Shown: one piece after another, positions 17,207 through 26,435 of the stretch
Layout: each line of letters opens with the position of its first letter
Position numbering within the stretch: the first letter of the stretch is position 1
From: Plesiocystis pacifica SIR-1
GTDB taxonomy: Bacteria > Myxococcota_A > Polyangia > Nannocystales > Nannocystaceae
Direction of reading: 5' to 3'
Assembly (NCBI RefSeq): GCF_000170895.1
Contig: NZ_ABCS01000028.1
Location: forward strand, 1 to 64,000
DNA length: 64,000 bases
Program-made: the position numbers and the translations under genes
Notes under the pieces: model-generated
Database searches by the model: none
Told to the model about the DNA's origin: nothing
Seen by the model: the letters and a program-made list of their open reading frames with translations, nothing else

Positions 17207-17875
17207 TCAGCGGCTCGCCGGGATCGCGTCGACGGCCTTGCACATGATCGGACCGTCGATCCCCACGACCTCTCCGTCCTTGCCGATGGCCCCGTAGAAC
17301 TCGACGCGGTGGATCGAGTCGTCCTCGAGGGTCAGGTACATCTGCAGCCGGCCGTAGTCCTCGAGGCCGCCGCTGCAGCCCTGGGCCGGCTGGCCCGTGG
17401 GGCGGCTGGCGAGGATCTTGGCGTCGGCGAGCTTGTCGAAGTCGATCTCCCGGCGGCAAAAGTCGAAGCGCGCCTTCAGCTCCTCGGCGGTGTTGGGCAG
17501 CTCCCGCTCGGCGCAGGCCGCCTCGAGCGGACCCTCGGCCAGGGGCGTGAGCGCGACGAGGTCGTCGAGCTTCCCGCCGCGCAGGGCGTCGAGGGCCGCC
17601 CGGCCGATGCCCGCGAGCGCCTCCTTTTGCCCGGCGAGGGCCGGATCCGCGGGGGGCTCGACTGGCGTGGACTCGGGCGCGCGCGCCATCGCGGGCTGGA
17701 CCTTGGGCAGCTTGGGCCGCGGCTTGGCCTCCGCCGGCCACTGCACCTCGCGCTCGCTGCTCGGGTCGATGCCGGGCTTGGCCTTGGGCCCGTCGTAGGG
17801 CTCGCAGGCGAGGAGCGAGGCGGCGACCAGAGCGGACAGGGCGAGGCGGGCGTGGGGCTTCACGCCGCCAACCAT
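17207..17875 (-). CDS. Lipoprotein of unknown function
   Basis: The 222-residue product starts at the ATG at 17875. It has a lipoprotein signal (lipobox SLLAC near residue 20), a Lys/Pro-rich linker (residues 25-70) and a C-terminal domain. Conserved-looking features are four Cys residues and a final beta-rich segment (RLQMYLTLEDDSIHRVEFYG). No family is recognised. A much longer frame upstream lacks coding character. Confidence 0.7.
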   Translation of the reverse strand: MVGGVKPHARLALSALVAASLLACEPYDGPKAKPGIDPSSEREVQWPAEAKPRPKLPKVQPAMARAPESTPVEPPADPALAGQKEALAGIGRAALDALRGGKLDDLVALTPLAEGPLEAACAERELPNTAEELKARFDFCRREIDFDKLADAKILASRPTGQPAQGCSGGLEDYGRLQMYLTLEDDSIHRVEFYGAIGKDGEVVGIDGPIMCKAVDAIPASR

Positions 17876-18014
17876 AGCGAAGTCTTGCTGCCGGATGAAG
17901 TTGGCGATGACCTCGACGCCGCCGTAAGCCCTTCCCTTCGACCTCGCCCGTGCCCGCGCTGGGGCTCTCGACCGAAGGCGGTGACCGACCGGGGTGCCCG
18001 TGCAATCATCCCTC

Positions 18015-18548
18015 ATGGCGCGCTCCCTGATCCTCGTGATGGTCTGTGGGGTGGCTCTGTCCGCCACCTTGGGTCTGGTTGGCTGCGGCGAAGGCTCGAG
18101 CTGTCGCGACAGCAGCGACTGCAGCGGGAGCCTCGAGTGCTCGGGGCCGAACGACCCCCAGGTCTGCGGCATCCCGGCCAACGAGCAATGCAACAGTGAC
18201 TCCGACTGCGACGCGAGTCAGCGCTGTCACGCCGTCCCCGACCCCTGCAGCCCCGACGGCGTCGGCTCCGAGTGCCGGGCGCCCTGCGAGCCCGGCGGTT
18301 GCCTCGAAGGCTACACCTGCGGCGCGTCCGGGGCCTGCGAGGCCACGCCCTGCGACCAGGGCCACACCTGCCCCGACCACATGGCTTGCGACCCCGAGGC
18401 CGCGGTCTCCGGCCCGGTCCACGCCCGCGCCCACGGCTGCCGAACCATCGCTTGCTCCGACGACGGACCGTGCTCCGACGGCGCGTGCGTCAACGGCTTT
18501 TGTCAGGAGTCCCTCGGGAGCTGCGTCGAGCCCCAGCAGGTCCCCTGA
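18015..18548 (+). CDS. Cys-rich lipoprotein
   Basis: The 177-residue product starts at the ATG at 18015, with lipobox GLVGC near residue 19. Repeated short Cys motifs follow (CRDSSDCSG, CNSDSDCDASQRC, CEPGGCLEGYTC, CSDDGPCSDGACVNGFC), an arrangement common in secreted disulfide-rich proteins of myxobacteria. About 22 Cys residues imply many disulfides. The function is unknown; binding or adhesion at the surface is only a guess. It is divergent from the lipoprotein at 17207-17875. Confidence 0.8.
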   Translation: MARSLILVMVCGVALSATLGLVGCGEGSSCRDSSDCSGSLECSGPNDPQVCGIPANEQCNSDSDCDASQRCHAVPDPCSPDGVGSECRAPCEPGGCLEGYTCGASGACEATPCDQGHTCPDHMACDPEAAVSGPVHARAHGCRTIACSDDGPCSDGACVNGFCQESLGSCVEPQQVP

Positions 18549-18565
18549 GCCGAGCCACTCCCGGC

Positions 18566-19135
18566 TCAACCGCCCAGGGTCATGCAGTAGACCGCGTCCA
18601 CGCCCGGGAGGGCCAAGACCGCGCAGATGGACTCGAGGTCGGCCTCGCTGAGGAGGGGCTGGCGCCCGATGAACTCGCAGGCCTGCTCGGGGCAGCTGTC
18701 GTAGCCCGAGCCTCCCGGGGCGCAGATCCACTGGCTGTCTTCGCCGAGGGTCGCCGCGAGCTGGTCGTCGACGCACACCCACAGCGAGTCGCAAAAGATG
18801 CCCACGCCCCAGTCGTCTTGGTTCACGCCCTCGCCGATGAAGGCGTTGTCTTCGCAGCTCTCCTCTTCCGTGTCCGTCGACTCCTCCGCGCTCGTCGACT
18901 CTTCCGACTCCGTCGACTCCTCCGCGCTCGTCGACTCTTCCGACTCCGTCGACTCCTCCGTGCTCGTCGACTCTTCCGACTCCGTCGACTCCTCCGTGCT
19001 CGTCGACTCCTCCGACTCCGTCGCCCCGATCTCCTCGCCGCCCTCGGACGGCGCCCCATCATCCCCGCAGCCAGGCGCGAGGTAGAGGACGAGCGCGAGC
19101 GGCCAGACGCGAAGGTGAAGAGAACGCTCCATCAT
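18566..19135 (-). CDS. Lipoprotein with Ser/Thr/Glu repeat linker
   Basis: The 189-residue product has lipobox LAPGC near residue 22. Four 12-residue repeats of the TESEESTSTEES type (residues 39-87) follow, then a C-terminal domain of about 90 residues with eight Cys. The repeats probably form an extended acidic stalk. The C-terminal domain is unrecognised. The start is the first of two adjacent ATGs (19135, 19132). Confidence 0.75.
   Translation of the reverse strand: MMERSLHLRVWPLALVLYLAPGCGDDGAPSEGGEEIGATESEESTSTEESTESEESTSTEESTESEESTSAEESTESEESTSAEESTDTEEESCEDNAFIGEGVNQDDWGVGIFCDSLWVCVDDQLAATLGEDSQWICAPGGSGYDSCPEQACEFIGRQPLLSEADLESICAVLALPGVDAVYCMTLGG
18876..19019 (-). repeat. Four tandem 36-bp coding repeats
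   Basis: Units start at 18876, 18912, 18948 and 18984, period 36, built on GTCGACTCCTCC and GTCGACTCTTCC blocks. They encode the Ser/Thr/Glu stalk of the lipoprotein at 18566-19135 and keep frame if the copy number changes. Confidence 0.95.
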
Positions 19136-19179
19136 GCTCCGACCACTATCACCAATCTCGATGCAGCGCGCGAGCACGA

Positions 19180-19803
19180 CTACGCCGCCGGGGGCCAGGC
19201 CGGGACCGTCAGCGTCGGCAGATCGATCGACGGCACCCCGTCCACCTCGACGGCTCGCAAGATCAGGCGCGCCCCGCTGCTGACCAGGGGCCGGCTCAGG
19301 CGGTAGCGCAACTCGACGACCACGGTCTGACCGGAGGACAGCTCGAGGGGACCCGAGACAGGCACGCGCGCCCGGCCGTCGACGGCTTCGGGTTGGCGCG
19401 CGGGCGCGTACTCGAGGGACTGCCAGGCCAAGCAGGCGGCCTCGAGCTCCACGACGGTGGCCCCCTCGCCTCGGGCGCCGTCCTCGGGCGCCGCTGGCCG
19501 AGTCAGCGCAAGCCGGATCACGGTGGTCTCGGGCCCGTACTCGATCGCCTCGATCGCCACCGCCAACCCCTCGATCTGCGCGTGCGGCTGGGCCACCCCG
19601 GCGACGCCCTGGCCGGACTCCGGGCTCGCCCAGCTCCGGCTGCGGAAGGCCTGCGTGGGCCCACAGCCGATCCCGAGGCTCAGGCAGAGGACGACGCAGC
19701 TCGCCCGCGCCCCGACCGTGAGCCAGCTCCGAGGCGAAGCGAGGGCGCGCAGATGCTTCCAGAGGCCGGTGTGCGAGCGCTTGCCCACCTCGGCATGGTA
19801 CAC
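19180..19803 (-). CDS. Putative lipoprotein of unknown function
   Basis: The 207-residue product has an unusually long basic n-region before a hydrophobic segment and lipobox SLGIGC (near residue 47). The rest is beta-rich (VVELRYRLSRPLVSSGARLIL), suggesting a beta-sandwich. No family is recognised. No start closer to the signal sequence exists in frame. It is divergent from fabV, 20 nt away. Confidence 0.6.
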   Translation of the reverse strand: MYHAEVGKRSHTGLWKHLRALASPRSWLTVGARASCVVLCLSLGIGCGPTQAFRSRSWASPESGQGVAGVAQPHAQIEGLAVAIEAIEYGPETTVIRLALTRPAAPEDGARGEGATVVELEAACLAWQSLEYAPARQPEAVDGRARVPVSGPLELSSGQTVVVELRYRLSRPLVSSGARLILRAVEVDGVPSIDLPTLTVPAWPPAA

Positions 19804-19823
19804 GCCGCCAAAGGTCAGACGTC

Positions 19824-21077
19824 ATGAAGCTCGCCCTCCCCAAGTTTCAATTCCGGTTCATGCGCGCCGCCGGGAACGTCATCTTCCCCGGCAATTTCCA
19901 CCCCGTCGGCACCCAGCGCGACGCCGAAGGGATGATCGCGCGAGCCAGCGCCGACGGCCCCTCGGCCGAGGCAGGCGCGGGCGGGCTGTGGCTCGTCGTC
20001 GGCGGCTCCGGGGGCTTCGGCTCCGCCGCCCGCGTGGCCCTGGCCTGTGACCACGGCGCGCACACCATCAACGTCAGCTTCGATCGCCAGCCCGATCCGA
20101 ACAGCAAGAACAAGATCCGCCGCATCGGCTCGCCCGGCTGGCACCGCAACGCGGCGATCGAGCGCGCGCTGAAGGCCAAGGGCCTCCAGGCCGTCTCGCA
20201 CAACATCGACGCCTTCGACCCGGCCGCCCGCGCCGGCGTCATCGCCTCGATCCGCGAGACCTTCCCGGGCCAAAAGCTCGCCGGCGTGGTCTGGTCCCTC
20301 GCCGCGCCCAAGGGCCTCGACCCGCGCACCGGCAAGGCCGTGTCCAGCGCGCTCAAGCCCCTGGGCAACACCACCGTCGTCAAGACCTTCACCGGCCCCA
20401 CCGACGACGCCCCGCCGAGCATCGTCAACCTCGAGATCAAGCCGGGCACCCCCGAAGAGGCGATCCGCACCCAGTTCGTCATGGGCGGGCAGATCGTCGA
20501 GGCGTGGATGCAGGACCTGATGAGCGCCGAGCTCCTCGCCGAGGGCCACACCCTGCTGACCATCTCCTACCGCGGCAGCCCCCTCAACGCGCCGCTGTAC
20601 CGCGACGGCCTCATCGGCCTCGCCAAGGCCGACCTCGAGTTCACCACCAAGGCCCTCGACGTCCAGCTGTCCAAGCAGCTCCAGGGCCGCGCCGTGGCCG
20701 TCGAAGGCCCCGCGGTGATCACCGAGGCCAGCGGCGGCATCCCGGGCGTCCCGCTGTACATGGCGCTGCTCCTCGACGTCATGGGCGCGCGCCACGAGGA
20801 CCCCCTGGCCAGCATGCGCCGCATGTTCCAGGAGTACTTCTTCGGCGGCGAGGCCCAGCCCGACAAAGAGGGGCTGATCCGCATGGACGACCGCGAGCTC
20901 GCCGAGGACGTCCAGTCGGCTCTCGCGGCGCGCTTCGAGGCGCTGAACGAGGGCGACACCTTCGACGTGGCGCTCTACGAGCGCTTCATGGCCGGCTACG
21001 CGCGGACCCGGGGCTTCGAGGTCGAGGGGGTCGACTACGCGGCCGAGTTCGACACCGACGAAGTCTGCGCGCCGTGA
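19824..21077 (+). CDS. fabV: Trans-2-enoyl-ACP/CoA reductase, FabV type
   Basis: The 417-residue protein has the FabV NADH-binding motif (VVGGSGGFGSAARVA near residue 60), GVVWSLAAP and the catalytic YX8K pair in PLYRDGLIGLAK. FabV reduces enoyl-ACP or enoyl-CoA with NAD(P)H in the last step of each fatty-acid elongation cycle, and in other bacteria confers insensitivity to FabI inhibitors. The length is slightly above the usual 395-400. It lies alone between two minus-strand lipoprotein genes. Confidence 0.94.
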   Translation: MKLALPKFQFRFMRAAGNVIFPGNFHPVGTQRDAEGMIARASADGPSAEAGAGGLWLVVGGSGGFGSAARVALACDHGAHTINVSFDRQPDPNSKNKIRRIGSPGWHRNAAIERALKAKGLQAVSHNIDAFDPAARAGVIASIRETFPGQKLAGVVWSLAAPKGLDPRTGKAVSSALKPLGNTTVVKTFTGPTDDAPPSIVNLEIKPGTPEEAIRTQFVMGGQIVEAWMQDLMSAELLAEGHTLLTISYRGSPLNAPLYRDGLIGLAKADLEFTTKALDVQLSKQLQGRAVAVEGPAVITEASGGIPGVPLYMALLLDVMGARHEDPLASMRRMFQEYFFGGEAQPDKEGLIRMDDRELAEDVQSALAARFEALNEGDTFDVALYERFMAGYARTRGFEVEGVDYAAEFDTDEVCAP

Positions 21078-21081
21078 GCCC

Positions 21082-21771
21082 CTACATGCTCGCCAGCTGC
21101 GAGTAGCGATGCAGCGCGAGGGCGTGCAGGACCAGCGTGTCCCCGTCGAGGGGTGAGACTGCCCCAGGCGCCGGGTGGAACAGCTCGACGCGCGCCTCGG
21201 CGACGATGTTCGCCGCCTGGACCACCCGCCCCTCGGGGTCGGTCCAGGTGACGCGATCGACCACGATCTTGGACTTGGCCGTGTGGGCGTAGGCGACCCT
21301 GTACTGCGAGCCGCCGATGTCCAGCACACCCCGCCAACACTCGGGGGTGGTCATGGTTTCCATCGCCCCGATGTCACGAGCGGTGCACGCCGCCCCGTCG
21401 GCGAACCAAAAGGTCGTCCGGCCGCCCTCGTCCCAGCAGCCAAAGCGCGTCGAGGGCAAGCCCGGGCCCTCGGGCTGCGTCGCGCACTGAAGCCTCGTCC
21501 CGCCGCCGTCGAACTGCACGTCGAAGGCCGCGTCGAGGCGGTAGAGGCCCATCCCCGACACGAGCGAGCCCCGCTCCGAGTCGAGCAAGATCTTCCGCCC
21601 GTCGGGGAGCTCCCAGGACCACGGCGCGACCCCGTACATGACGCCCCGCGTCGCCTCGGCGACCAGGGGCGGCTCGCTGGCGAGCTGCTCGTAGTCCGGC
21701 GGGTGGGTCACGGCGCAGCCAAGAAGGGTGAACGCGAACAGGGCGGGGACGAAGCAGCGCGCGCGGACCAT
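21082..21771 (-). CDS. Lipoprotein of unknown function
   Basis: The 229-residue product starts at the ATG at 21771 (lipobox TLLGC near residue 19). The mature part is beta-rich with paired Cys residues and no recognised motif. TAGGCT lies 8 nt before the ATG, which supports this start over one 69 nt upstream. It converges with fabV at a 4-nt gap. Confidence 0.72.
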   Translation of the reverse strand: MVRARCFVPALFAFTLLGCAVTHPPDYEQLASEPPLVAEATRGVMYGVAPWSWELPDGRKILLDSERGSLVSGMGLYRLDAAFDVQFDGGGTRLQCATQPEGPGLPSTRFGCWDEGGRTTFWFADGAACTARDIGAMETMTTPECWRGVLDIGGSQYRVAYAHTAKSKIVVDRVTWTDPEGRVVQAANIVAEARVELFHPAPGAVSPLDGDTLVLHALALHRYSQLASM

Positions 21772-21779
21772 CGTTCGCC

Positions 21780-21785
21780 AGCCTA
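21780..21785 (-). promoter_or_regulatory. Candidate -10 hexamer TAGGCT
   Basis: TANNNT-type hexamer 8 nt upstream of the ATG at 21771. Confidence 0.45.
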
Positions 21786-21820
21786 GGTGGGGCCCCGAGC
21801 GCCCACAAGCGGGGAAGCCC

Positions 21821-22990
21821 CTACTCCGGGGCCGTGCCAAACACCGGCGCGAGCTCCGTCTGCGTCGGCAGCTCGAGCAGGTCCCGGACCAAGGCGTCCC
21901 GATCGATCGCGTGCAGCGAGCCCAACCCGACCTCCGCCTGCCAGGCGTGGCAGACCACGCAATTGCCCGCGTCGCTGGGCCACGGCGGCATCAGGCGCAT
22001 GTCACCGAGGTAAGCGTCGAGGTTGTCGAGGCGCTCGCGCGAGACCGTGGCGATGAGCTCCCGGGGCCGCGTCCGCGGGCGCTCGCCAGCGATCGACGAG
22101 GGCTCGTCGATGGCGGCGAGCTCGGCGTAGATCGCCCGCGCTTCGTCGCCGCGCTCGAGCACGGCGTAGCCCTCGGCGAGCTCGAACATGAAGTTCTCGT
22201 AGGTATTGGGGCAGTGCTTGCGCTCCTTGGCTCGGGGCGTGAGCTCGCCCCAGCGCGCGCGCAGGACCTCGAAGGACGCCACCGCGTCGGCGACCCGGCG
22301 CTCGCGGTCCATGGGGATGTTGCCGGCGAAGAAGAAGGAAAAATTCCCGGCCAGGGCGCGGAGCTCGACGTCGTCGGGGTGGGCCGCGGCGCGCTCGGCC
22401 AGGGCGCGCTCGAGGGCCTTGACCCGGCGCAGGGCGTCGAGGAGCTTGCCGGCGTTCTTGGCCGCGAGGATGCGCCCGAGCTCGAAGAAGCTGTAGGCGA
22501 CGAAGGTCGAGGTGTCGAGGGCGTCGACGTCGACCTCGCCGGTCTCCGGGTCGTAGGCCTCGCCGAGGTGCGCGGCGTAGACGGTCACCTGCATGTCCGC
22601 CTTGCTGCTGTCTCCGGCCACGGCGCGCAGGTTGTAAAAGCGCCCGAGGGCGCGGCTCAGGCCGCGGTGGCTCGGGTCGAGGGCGAAGGCGGCCTCGAGG
22701 TCCGCCTCGGCCCGATCGCGCAAGTCGAGACCCCCGCCGAGGGTCGCCCACATGTGCGCCATGCCCGAGGCCTTGCGCGCGGCGAAGTCGTCCGGGTTGG
22801 CGTCGGCCGCTGCGGCGAGGGCTCCGAGGACCTCGAGCTGCTCGGCGGACACCGGCGCGTCCTGGCGAGTATGCGCGGCGGGGCTGGCCACCTGCGCCCC
22901 GGCTCCGCGCTGAGGGTGCCCCGCCGGCTTGGACTGGCAACCCAGGGCGAGCAACGCCGCGACCGCGAGCGCGGCTCGGCGCAGGCTCAT
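21821..22990 (-). CDS. Helical-repeat lipoprotein with C-terminal haem c motif (paralogue 2)
   Basis: The 389-residue product starts at the ATG at 22990 with lipobox LLALGC (near residue 18). A long alpha-helical region of TPR character spans about residues 50-330. A single CVVCH motif (NCVVCHAWQ) near residue 350 is preceded by LMPPWPSDAGN. CxxCH binds covalent haem c in the periplasm, so this is probably a membrane-anchored monohaem protein. The upstream gene is a paralogue with the same layout, and the two overlap by 4 nt. Known family function: none recognised. Confidence 0.78.
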   Translation of the reverse strand: MSLRRAALAVAALLALGCQSKPAGHPQRGAGAQVASPAAHTRQDAPVSAEQLEVLGALAAAADANPDDFAARKASGMAHMWATLGGGLDLRDRAEADLEAAFALDPSHRGLSRALGRFYNLRAVAGDSSKADMQVTVYAAHLGEAYDPETGEVDVDALDTSTFVAYSFFELGRILAAKNAGKLLDALRRVKALERALAERAAAHPDDVELRALAGNFSFFFAGNIPMDRERRVADAVASFEVLRARWGELTPRAKERKHCPNTYENFMFELAEGYAVLERGDEARAIYAELAAIDEPSSIAGERPRTRPRELIATVSRERLDNLDAYLGDMRLMPPWPSDAGNCVVCHAWQAEVGLGSLHAIDRDALVRDLLELPTQTELAPVFGTAPE

Positions 22991-24105
22991 GGCTGGCCTC
23001 CCACGAACGAAATCAGGGGCGCGGCGTGGAGGTCTTCGGTGGGCAAATTCGCGGTCTCCGAGTGGCAGGCGACGCAGCCCGTGACGGCCCGGGGCCAGGG
23101 CGGGAGCAGCTCCCCCTCGTCGAACCCCGCCCCCGCGCGCAGCTGCTCGAGTCGCCCCTGGGCGAGGCCGACGAGCTGCGCTCGAGGGGCCGTCTCCGGC
23201 ACGCGCGCGTCGAGCTCGATGACGGCGTCGTAGGCCGCCTCGGCTCGGCCGAGCTCCCCCGCCGCGACGAGGGCCTCGGCGAGCTGAAACGCAAACACGG
23301 TGCGCACGTTGGGCGCGACGGCCTCGCTCCGGGCGCGGGGGCTGAGCTGATCCCAGTGGGCCTGCTGCACGGCCAGCTCTTCCGTCCCCCACTCCAAGCG
23401 CGCGTGCCTGCCCACGGGCACGATGCCCGCGAAGGTCAGCTCGAAGTTCGCCGCCATGGTCCGCGCGTCGATGTCTTCGGGGTGCGCCGCGATGTGGGCG
23501 CTCATCTCGTCTTCCATCGCTGCCAGAGCGCGCAGCGCCGCGAGCGGGCGCCCGTCGGCGTACTGCGCCATGGCCCCCACGCTCGCGTGCAAGCTCTCGA
23601 GGTGCACGGCGTCGAAGCGGCTCCGCCCCGCGCTGGGCCGCCCCGCGCTTGCGAGCAGCTCCTCGTAGAGCACCCGCTGCTCCTCGACCCGCGAAAAGTC
23701 GCCCACGGCCGAGCGCATGTTCAAGAAGCGAGCGAGGACCCGAGCCGCGGGCACGCGCTCGGCCTTGGGGTCGAGGCCGCGCGCCCGCTCGAGGTAGCGC
23801 TCGGCCTGCGCGCGCTGGTCGACGTGGCCCTCGAGGGTCGCCCGCAAGTAGGCCATGGCCGCCTGCCACTGCGCGCGCACGTCCTCGGGCGCCGCCTCGG
23901 CCCGGGCCTCGACGCGGGCGAGGTGGTCGAGGTCGACGAGCGCTCGCCCTTGGGTGAAGGCCGCCGCCTGAACCTGCGGATCCGGAGCCGGTGGGAGCTC
24001 GAGGGTCAGCGAGGCGCAAGCCGGAGAGACCACAACCAACAACCCAAGCGCGGCGGCTCGGCCGAGGTCCAGGAGCGTCGAAGGTCGCGGCATCGTCGTC
24101 ATCAC
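22987..24105 (-). CDS. Helical-repeat lipoprotein with C-terminal haem c motif (paralogue 1)
   Basis: The 372-residue product has a signal sequence with lipobox VVSPAC near residue 30, an alpha-helical repeat region and a single CVACH motif (GCVACHSET) near residue 345. That motif is preceded by LLPPWPRAV, matching the LMPPWP block of the neighbour. The pair arose by duplication. The ATG overlaps the stop of the DNA methyltransferase gene (ATGA), so translation is coupled to an unrelated cytosolic enzyme, which is unusual. Confidence 0.78.
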   Translation of the reverse strand: MMTTMPRPSTLLDLGRAAALGLLVVVSPACASLTLELPPAPDPQVQAAAFTQGRALVDLDHLARVEARAEAAPEDVRAQWQAAMAYLRATLEGHVDQRAQAERYLERARGLDPKAERVPAARVLARFLNMRSAVGDFSRVEEQRVLYEELLASAGRPSAGRSRFDAVHLESLHASVGAMAQYADGRPLAALRALAAMEDEMSAHIAAHPEDIDARTMAANFELTFAGIVPVGRHARLEWGTEELAVQQAHWDQLSPRARSEAVAPNVRTVFAFQLAEALVAAGELGRAEAAYDAVIELDARVPETAPRAQLVGLAQGRLEQLRAGAGFDEGELLPPWPRAVTGCVACHSETANLPTEDLHAAPLISFVGGQP

Positions 24106-26435
24106 CAGTTCGTGGGCGTGCGCGGCGGCGCGGTGGCCCGCATGCGCGCGAGCTCGTCGGGGTTCAAAGCCCAGGCCGCGTGCACGGTCGCGGCGATGCG
24201 TCGCTCGAGCCCGGCGATCGAAGCTCGACGCTCGCGCAGCTCGGGCGCCTCGGCGTCAAAGACCGCGCGCAGCTCGACCCGCGCGGCGTCCGAGAGCCGC
24301 GGGCTGCCCTTGGCCCGGCGCCGCTCGACCTCGCGGACAAAGCTGTCCCCATCCAGCTCGGCCAGCTGACCCAGCTTCTTCCCGGGTCGCTCGACGCCCC
24401 ACTCGCGGCGGAGCCCGTCGAGGAGCGCCGCGTTGGCCTCGTCGTTGGCCCGGCGCGCCGCGACCACGGCCTCGACCGCCCTCGCAACCTGCTCGCGCTG
24501 GGCCTTTGTGGGCTGGGGGATCGGCGCGTGGATCATCTTGTCTCCCGCGGGGTTGAGGGCTTCGTCCTTCATGTGCACCAGGCAACGCCAATTGTGCCAC
24601 CACATCGCCGGGCTGTTGAGGCAAGCCAGGAGCCAGGGGTCACTCGAGGGCAGAAAAAAGGCCTTGTCGTTGGTGTAGAGGCCGTCGCGGTCCAGGGCGT
24701 AGCGCGGGTGGAACTGGATGACCTGGTAGACGATCTTCGGCGCCTCGAAGGCCGCGTGGTAGTCGACCGCGTCCTGGAGCTCGTACCACGCGTAGCCCCC
24801 GGCCTTGCGCCCGGTCCACGGCCCTGCGTGGCCCCTGGGGCGCGGCTCGAGGCGGGCCCGGAAGCCCTCGAGGTGAGCCTTGATCGCCGGGTAGGCGTCG
24901 ATGTCCACGCCGCGCCGAGTGAAGATCATCCACCGCCCCTGCCAGCGGCTCGACCACCGCCCGACGTCCTGGCCGCGCAGGTACTTGACGAGGATCTCCG
25001 CCGAGCGCGGGTCCTCCCGGCACAGGCGATCCCGGGTCGGCCCGTCGACGAGCAGCGCCGCGTTGCAGCCGGTCTTGACCCCGTAGTGGGGCTTGATCCC
25101 GGCGTAGTCTGCCAGCGGCACGGCGCGCTCGCGCAGGGCGGCAACGAGCGCGCGCACGGCCGGCGGCTCGAGGCTCCAGGGCGCGGCGGCGAGGCTGCGC
25201 TGCGGCACGGCGAAGCGCTCGGCCGAACGTCCGCCCTGGATGACCTGGACCGCGTGCGTGGGCGCGGGCGGACCCTTGCGCACGCACAGCACGCAAGGAA
25301 AAGCGTCGGCGCCCGCGAACACGGGCGCGTGACCATGGTCGACGAGGAGCTCGACGGTGCAGTCCCGAGCCAGGCGCTCGCGCAGCCGCGCCGCGTAGCC
25401 GCCCCGCAGCCACTTGTTCGAGACCACGAAGCCCAGGCGGCCGCCCGGGGCGAGCAGCTCGAGGCCGCGCTCGATGAAGTAGACGAACAGGTCAGCGCCG
25501 CCCTCGTAGGTCGAGAAGCGCTCGCGCCAGTGGGCCTTGAACGGCCCGAGCTGCTCGTGGCGGACAAAGGGCGGGTTGCCGAGGATCAGGTCGAAGCGCG
25601 CGGGCCAGGTCGACGCGCCCGCGCTCGCGCCCACACGACGCCCCGTGGACCAGTCGAAGGCCCAGGGGTCGACCTGCGGATCGTCGACGACGCTGTCGCC
25701 CTGGCGCAGGTTGGTGAACAGCTGTGCCGGGGCCGGCTCGAGCCGACCCTGCGCCTTCGCGTGCTCGAGCCACAGCGCGCGCCGGGCTACGGCGAGGGCC
25801 TCGCCGTTCTTGTCGACGCCGAAGAAATTGGCGAGCGCCCCCTCTTTTCCAGTCGCGCGGCGAACGGCCCGGTGCGCCGCCAACAAAAAGGCCCCGCCCC
25901 CGCACGCAGGGTCGAGCACGCGAAGGCTCCCAGGGTCGCGCTGGCTTCGACCGAGGGTCTCTTGGACCACGAAGTCGGCCAGCGAAGCGGGCGTGAAGAA
26001 CACCCCGGCGTCCCGACGCGCGCGGCGGACCAGGCCGCCCTCGAAGAGCTGACCCAGGGTATCGGGACACAGCGGCCGCCCCTCGCCCAGGCTCGCCAGC
26101 TGGCGGCTCGTCGCGTCGCCGATCCGCAGCTGCGCCAGCTCGGACGCCGAGGGTCCCGTCCACGCCGCGCCGCCCATCGACTCCAGCCCGGCGAACACCT
26201 CGACCAGCTCCGCCCAGGTCTGCGCGCTCGGATCGAGCAGCCCCATCGCCCGCGCGACGGCCACGAACACCGCCCGGTCGAGCACCCCCCGAAGCAGCGA
26301 GGCGCGCCCCTCGACCCCCAACGCCCCCCTCAGCTCGAGCTGCACCCGCCGACAGTCCGCGCGCAGCCCCTCGATGCCGGGCTCCGAGCCAGGCGCGGGC
26401 GACGAACGGTCGAGGGCGGGCACCGCTGGGAGCAT
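24102..26435 (-). CDS. N6-adenine DNA methyltransferase, Eco57I/PglX-like
   Basis: The product has 777 residues from the ATG at 26435. Motif I (VLDPACGGGAFLLAA) and the adenine-specific motif IV (LILGNPPFVRHEQ) place it in the Eco57I-like class; later blocks (FVVSNKWLRGGYA, IKPHYGVKTGCN) fit the C-terminal target-recognition region of TaqI/Eco57I enzymes. The N-terminal 170 residues are helical and show no clear PD-(D/E)XK nuclease, so it may be a methyltransferase only. GTG 26423 may be the true start: TATGCT at 26431-26436 sits 7 nt before it. GTG 26495 is a further option. It heads an operon with two haem-motif lipoproteins. Confidence 0.85.
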   Translation of the reverse strand: MLPAVPALDRSSPAPGSEPGIEGLRADCRRVQLELRGALGVEGRASLLRGVLDRAVFVAVARAMGLLDPSAQTWAELVEVFAGLESMGGAAWTGPSASELAQLRIGDATSRQLASLGEGRPLCPDTLGQLFEGGLVRRARRDAGVFFTPASLADFVVQETLGRSQRDPGSLRVLDPACGGGAFLLAAHRAVRRATGKEGALANFFGVDKNGEALAVARRALWLEHAKAQGRLEPAPAQLFTNLRQGDSVVDDPQVDPWAFDWSTGRRVGASAGASTWPARFDLILGNPPFVRHEQLGPFKAHWRERFSTYEGGADLFVYFIERGLELLAPGGRLGFVVSNKWLRGGYAARLRERLARDCTVELLVDHGHAPVFAGADAFPCVLCVRKGPPAPTHAVQVIQGGRSAERFAVPQRSLAAAPWSLEPPAVRALVAALRERAVPLADYAGIKPHYGVKTGCNAALLVDGPTRDRLCREDPRSAEILVKYLRGQDVGRWSSRWQGRWMIFTRRGVDIDAYPAIKAHLEGFRARLEPRPRGHAGPWTGRKAGGYAWYELQDAVDYHAAFEAPKIVYQVIQFHPRYALDRDGLYTNDKAFFLPSSDPWLLACLNSPAMWWHNWRCLVHMKDEALNPAGDKMIHAPIPQPTKAQREQVARAVEAVVAARRANDEANAALLDGLRREWGVERPGKKLGQLAELDGDSFVREVERRRAKGSPRLSDAARVELRAVFDAEAPELRERRASIAGLERRIAATVHAAWALNPDELARMRATAPPRTPTNW

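Noticed and set aside
24102..26435. Type IIG restriction-modification enzyme or BREX/DISARM system
   Set aside because: No nuclease motif or partner genes of those systems are next to it; only a methyltransferase can be supported.
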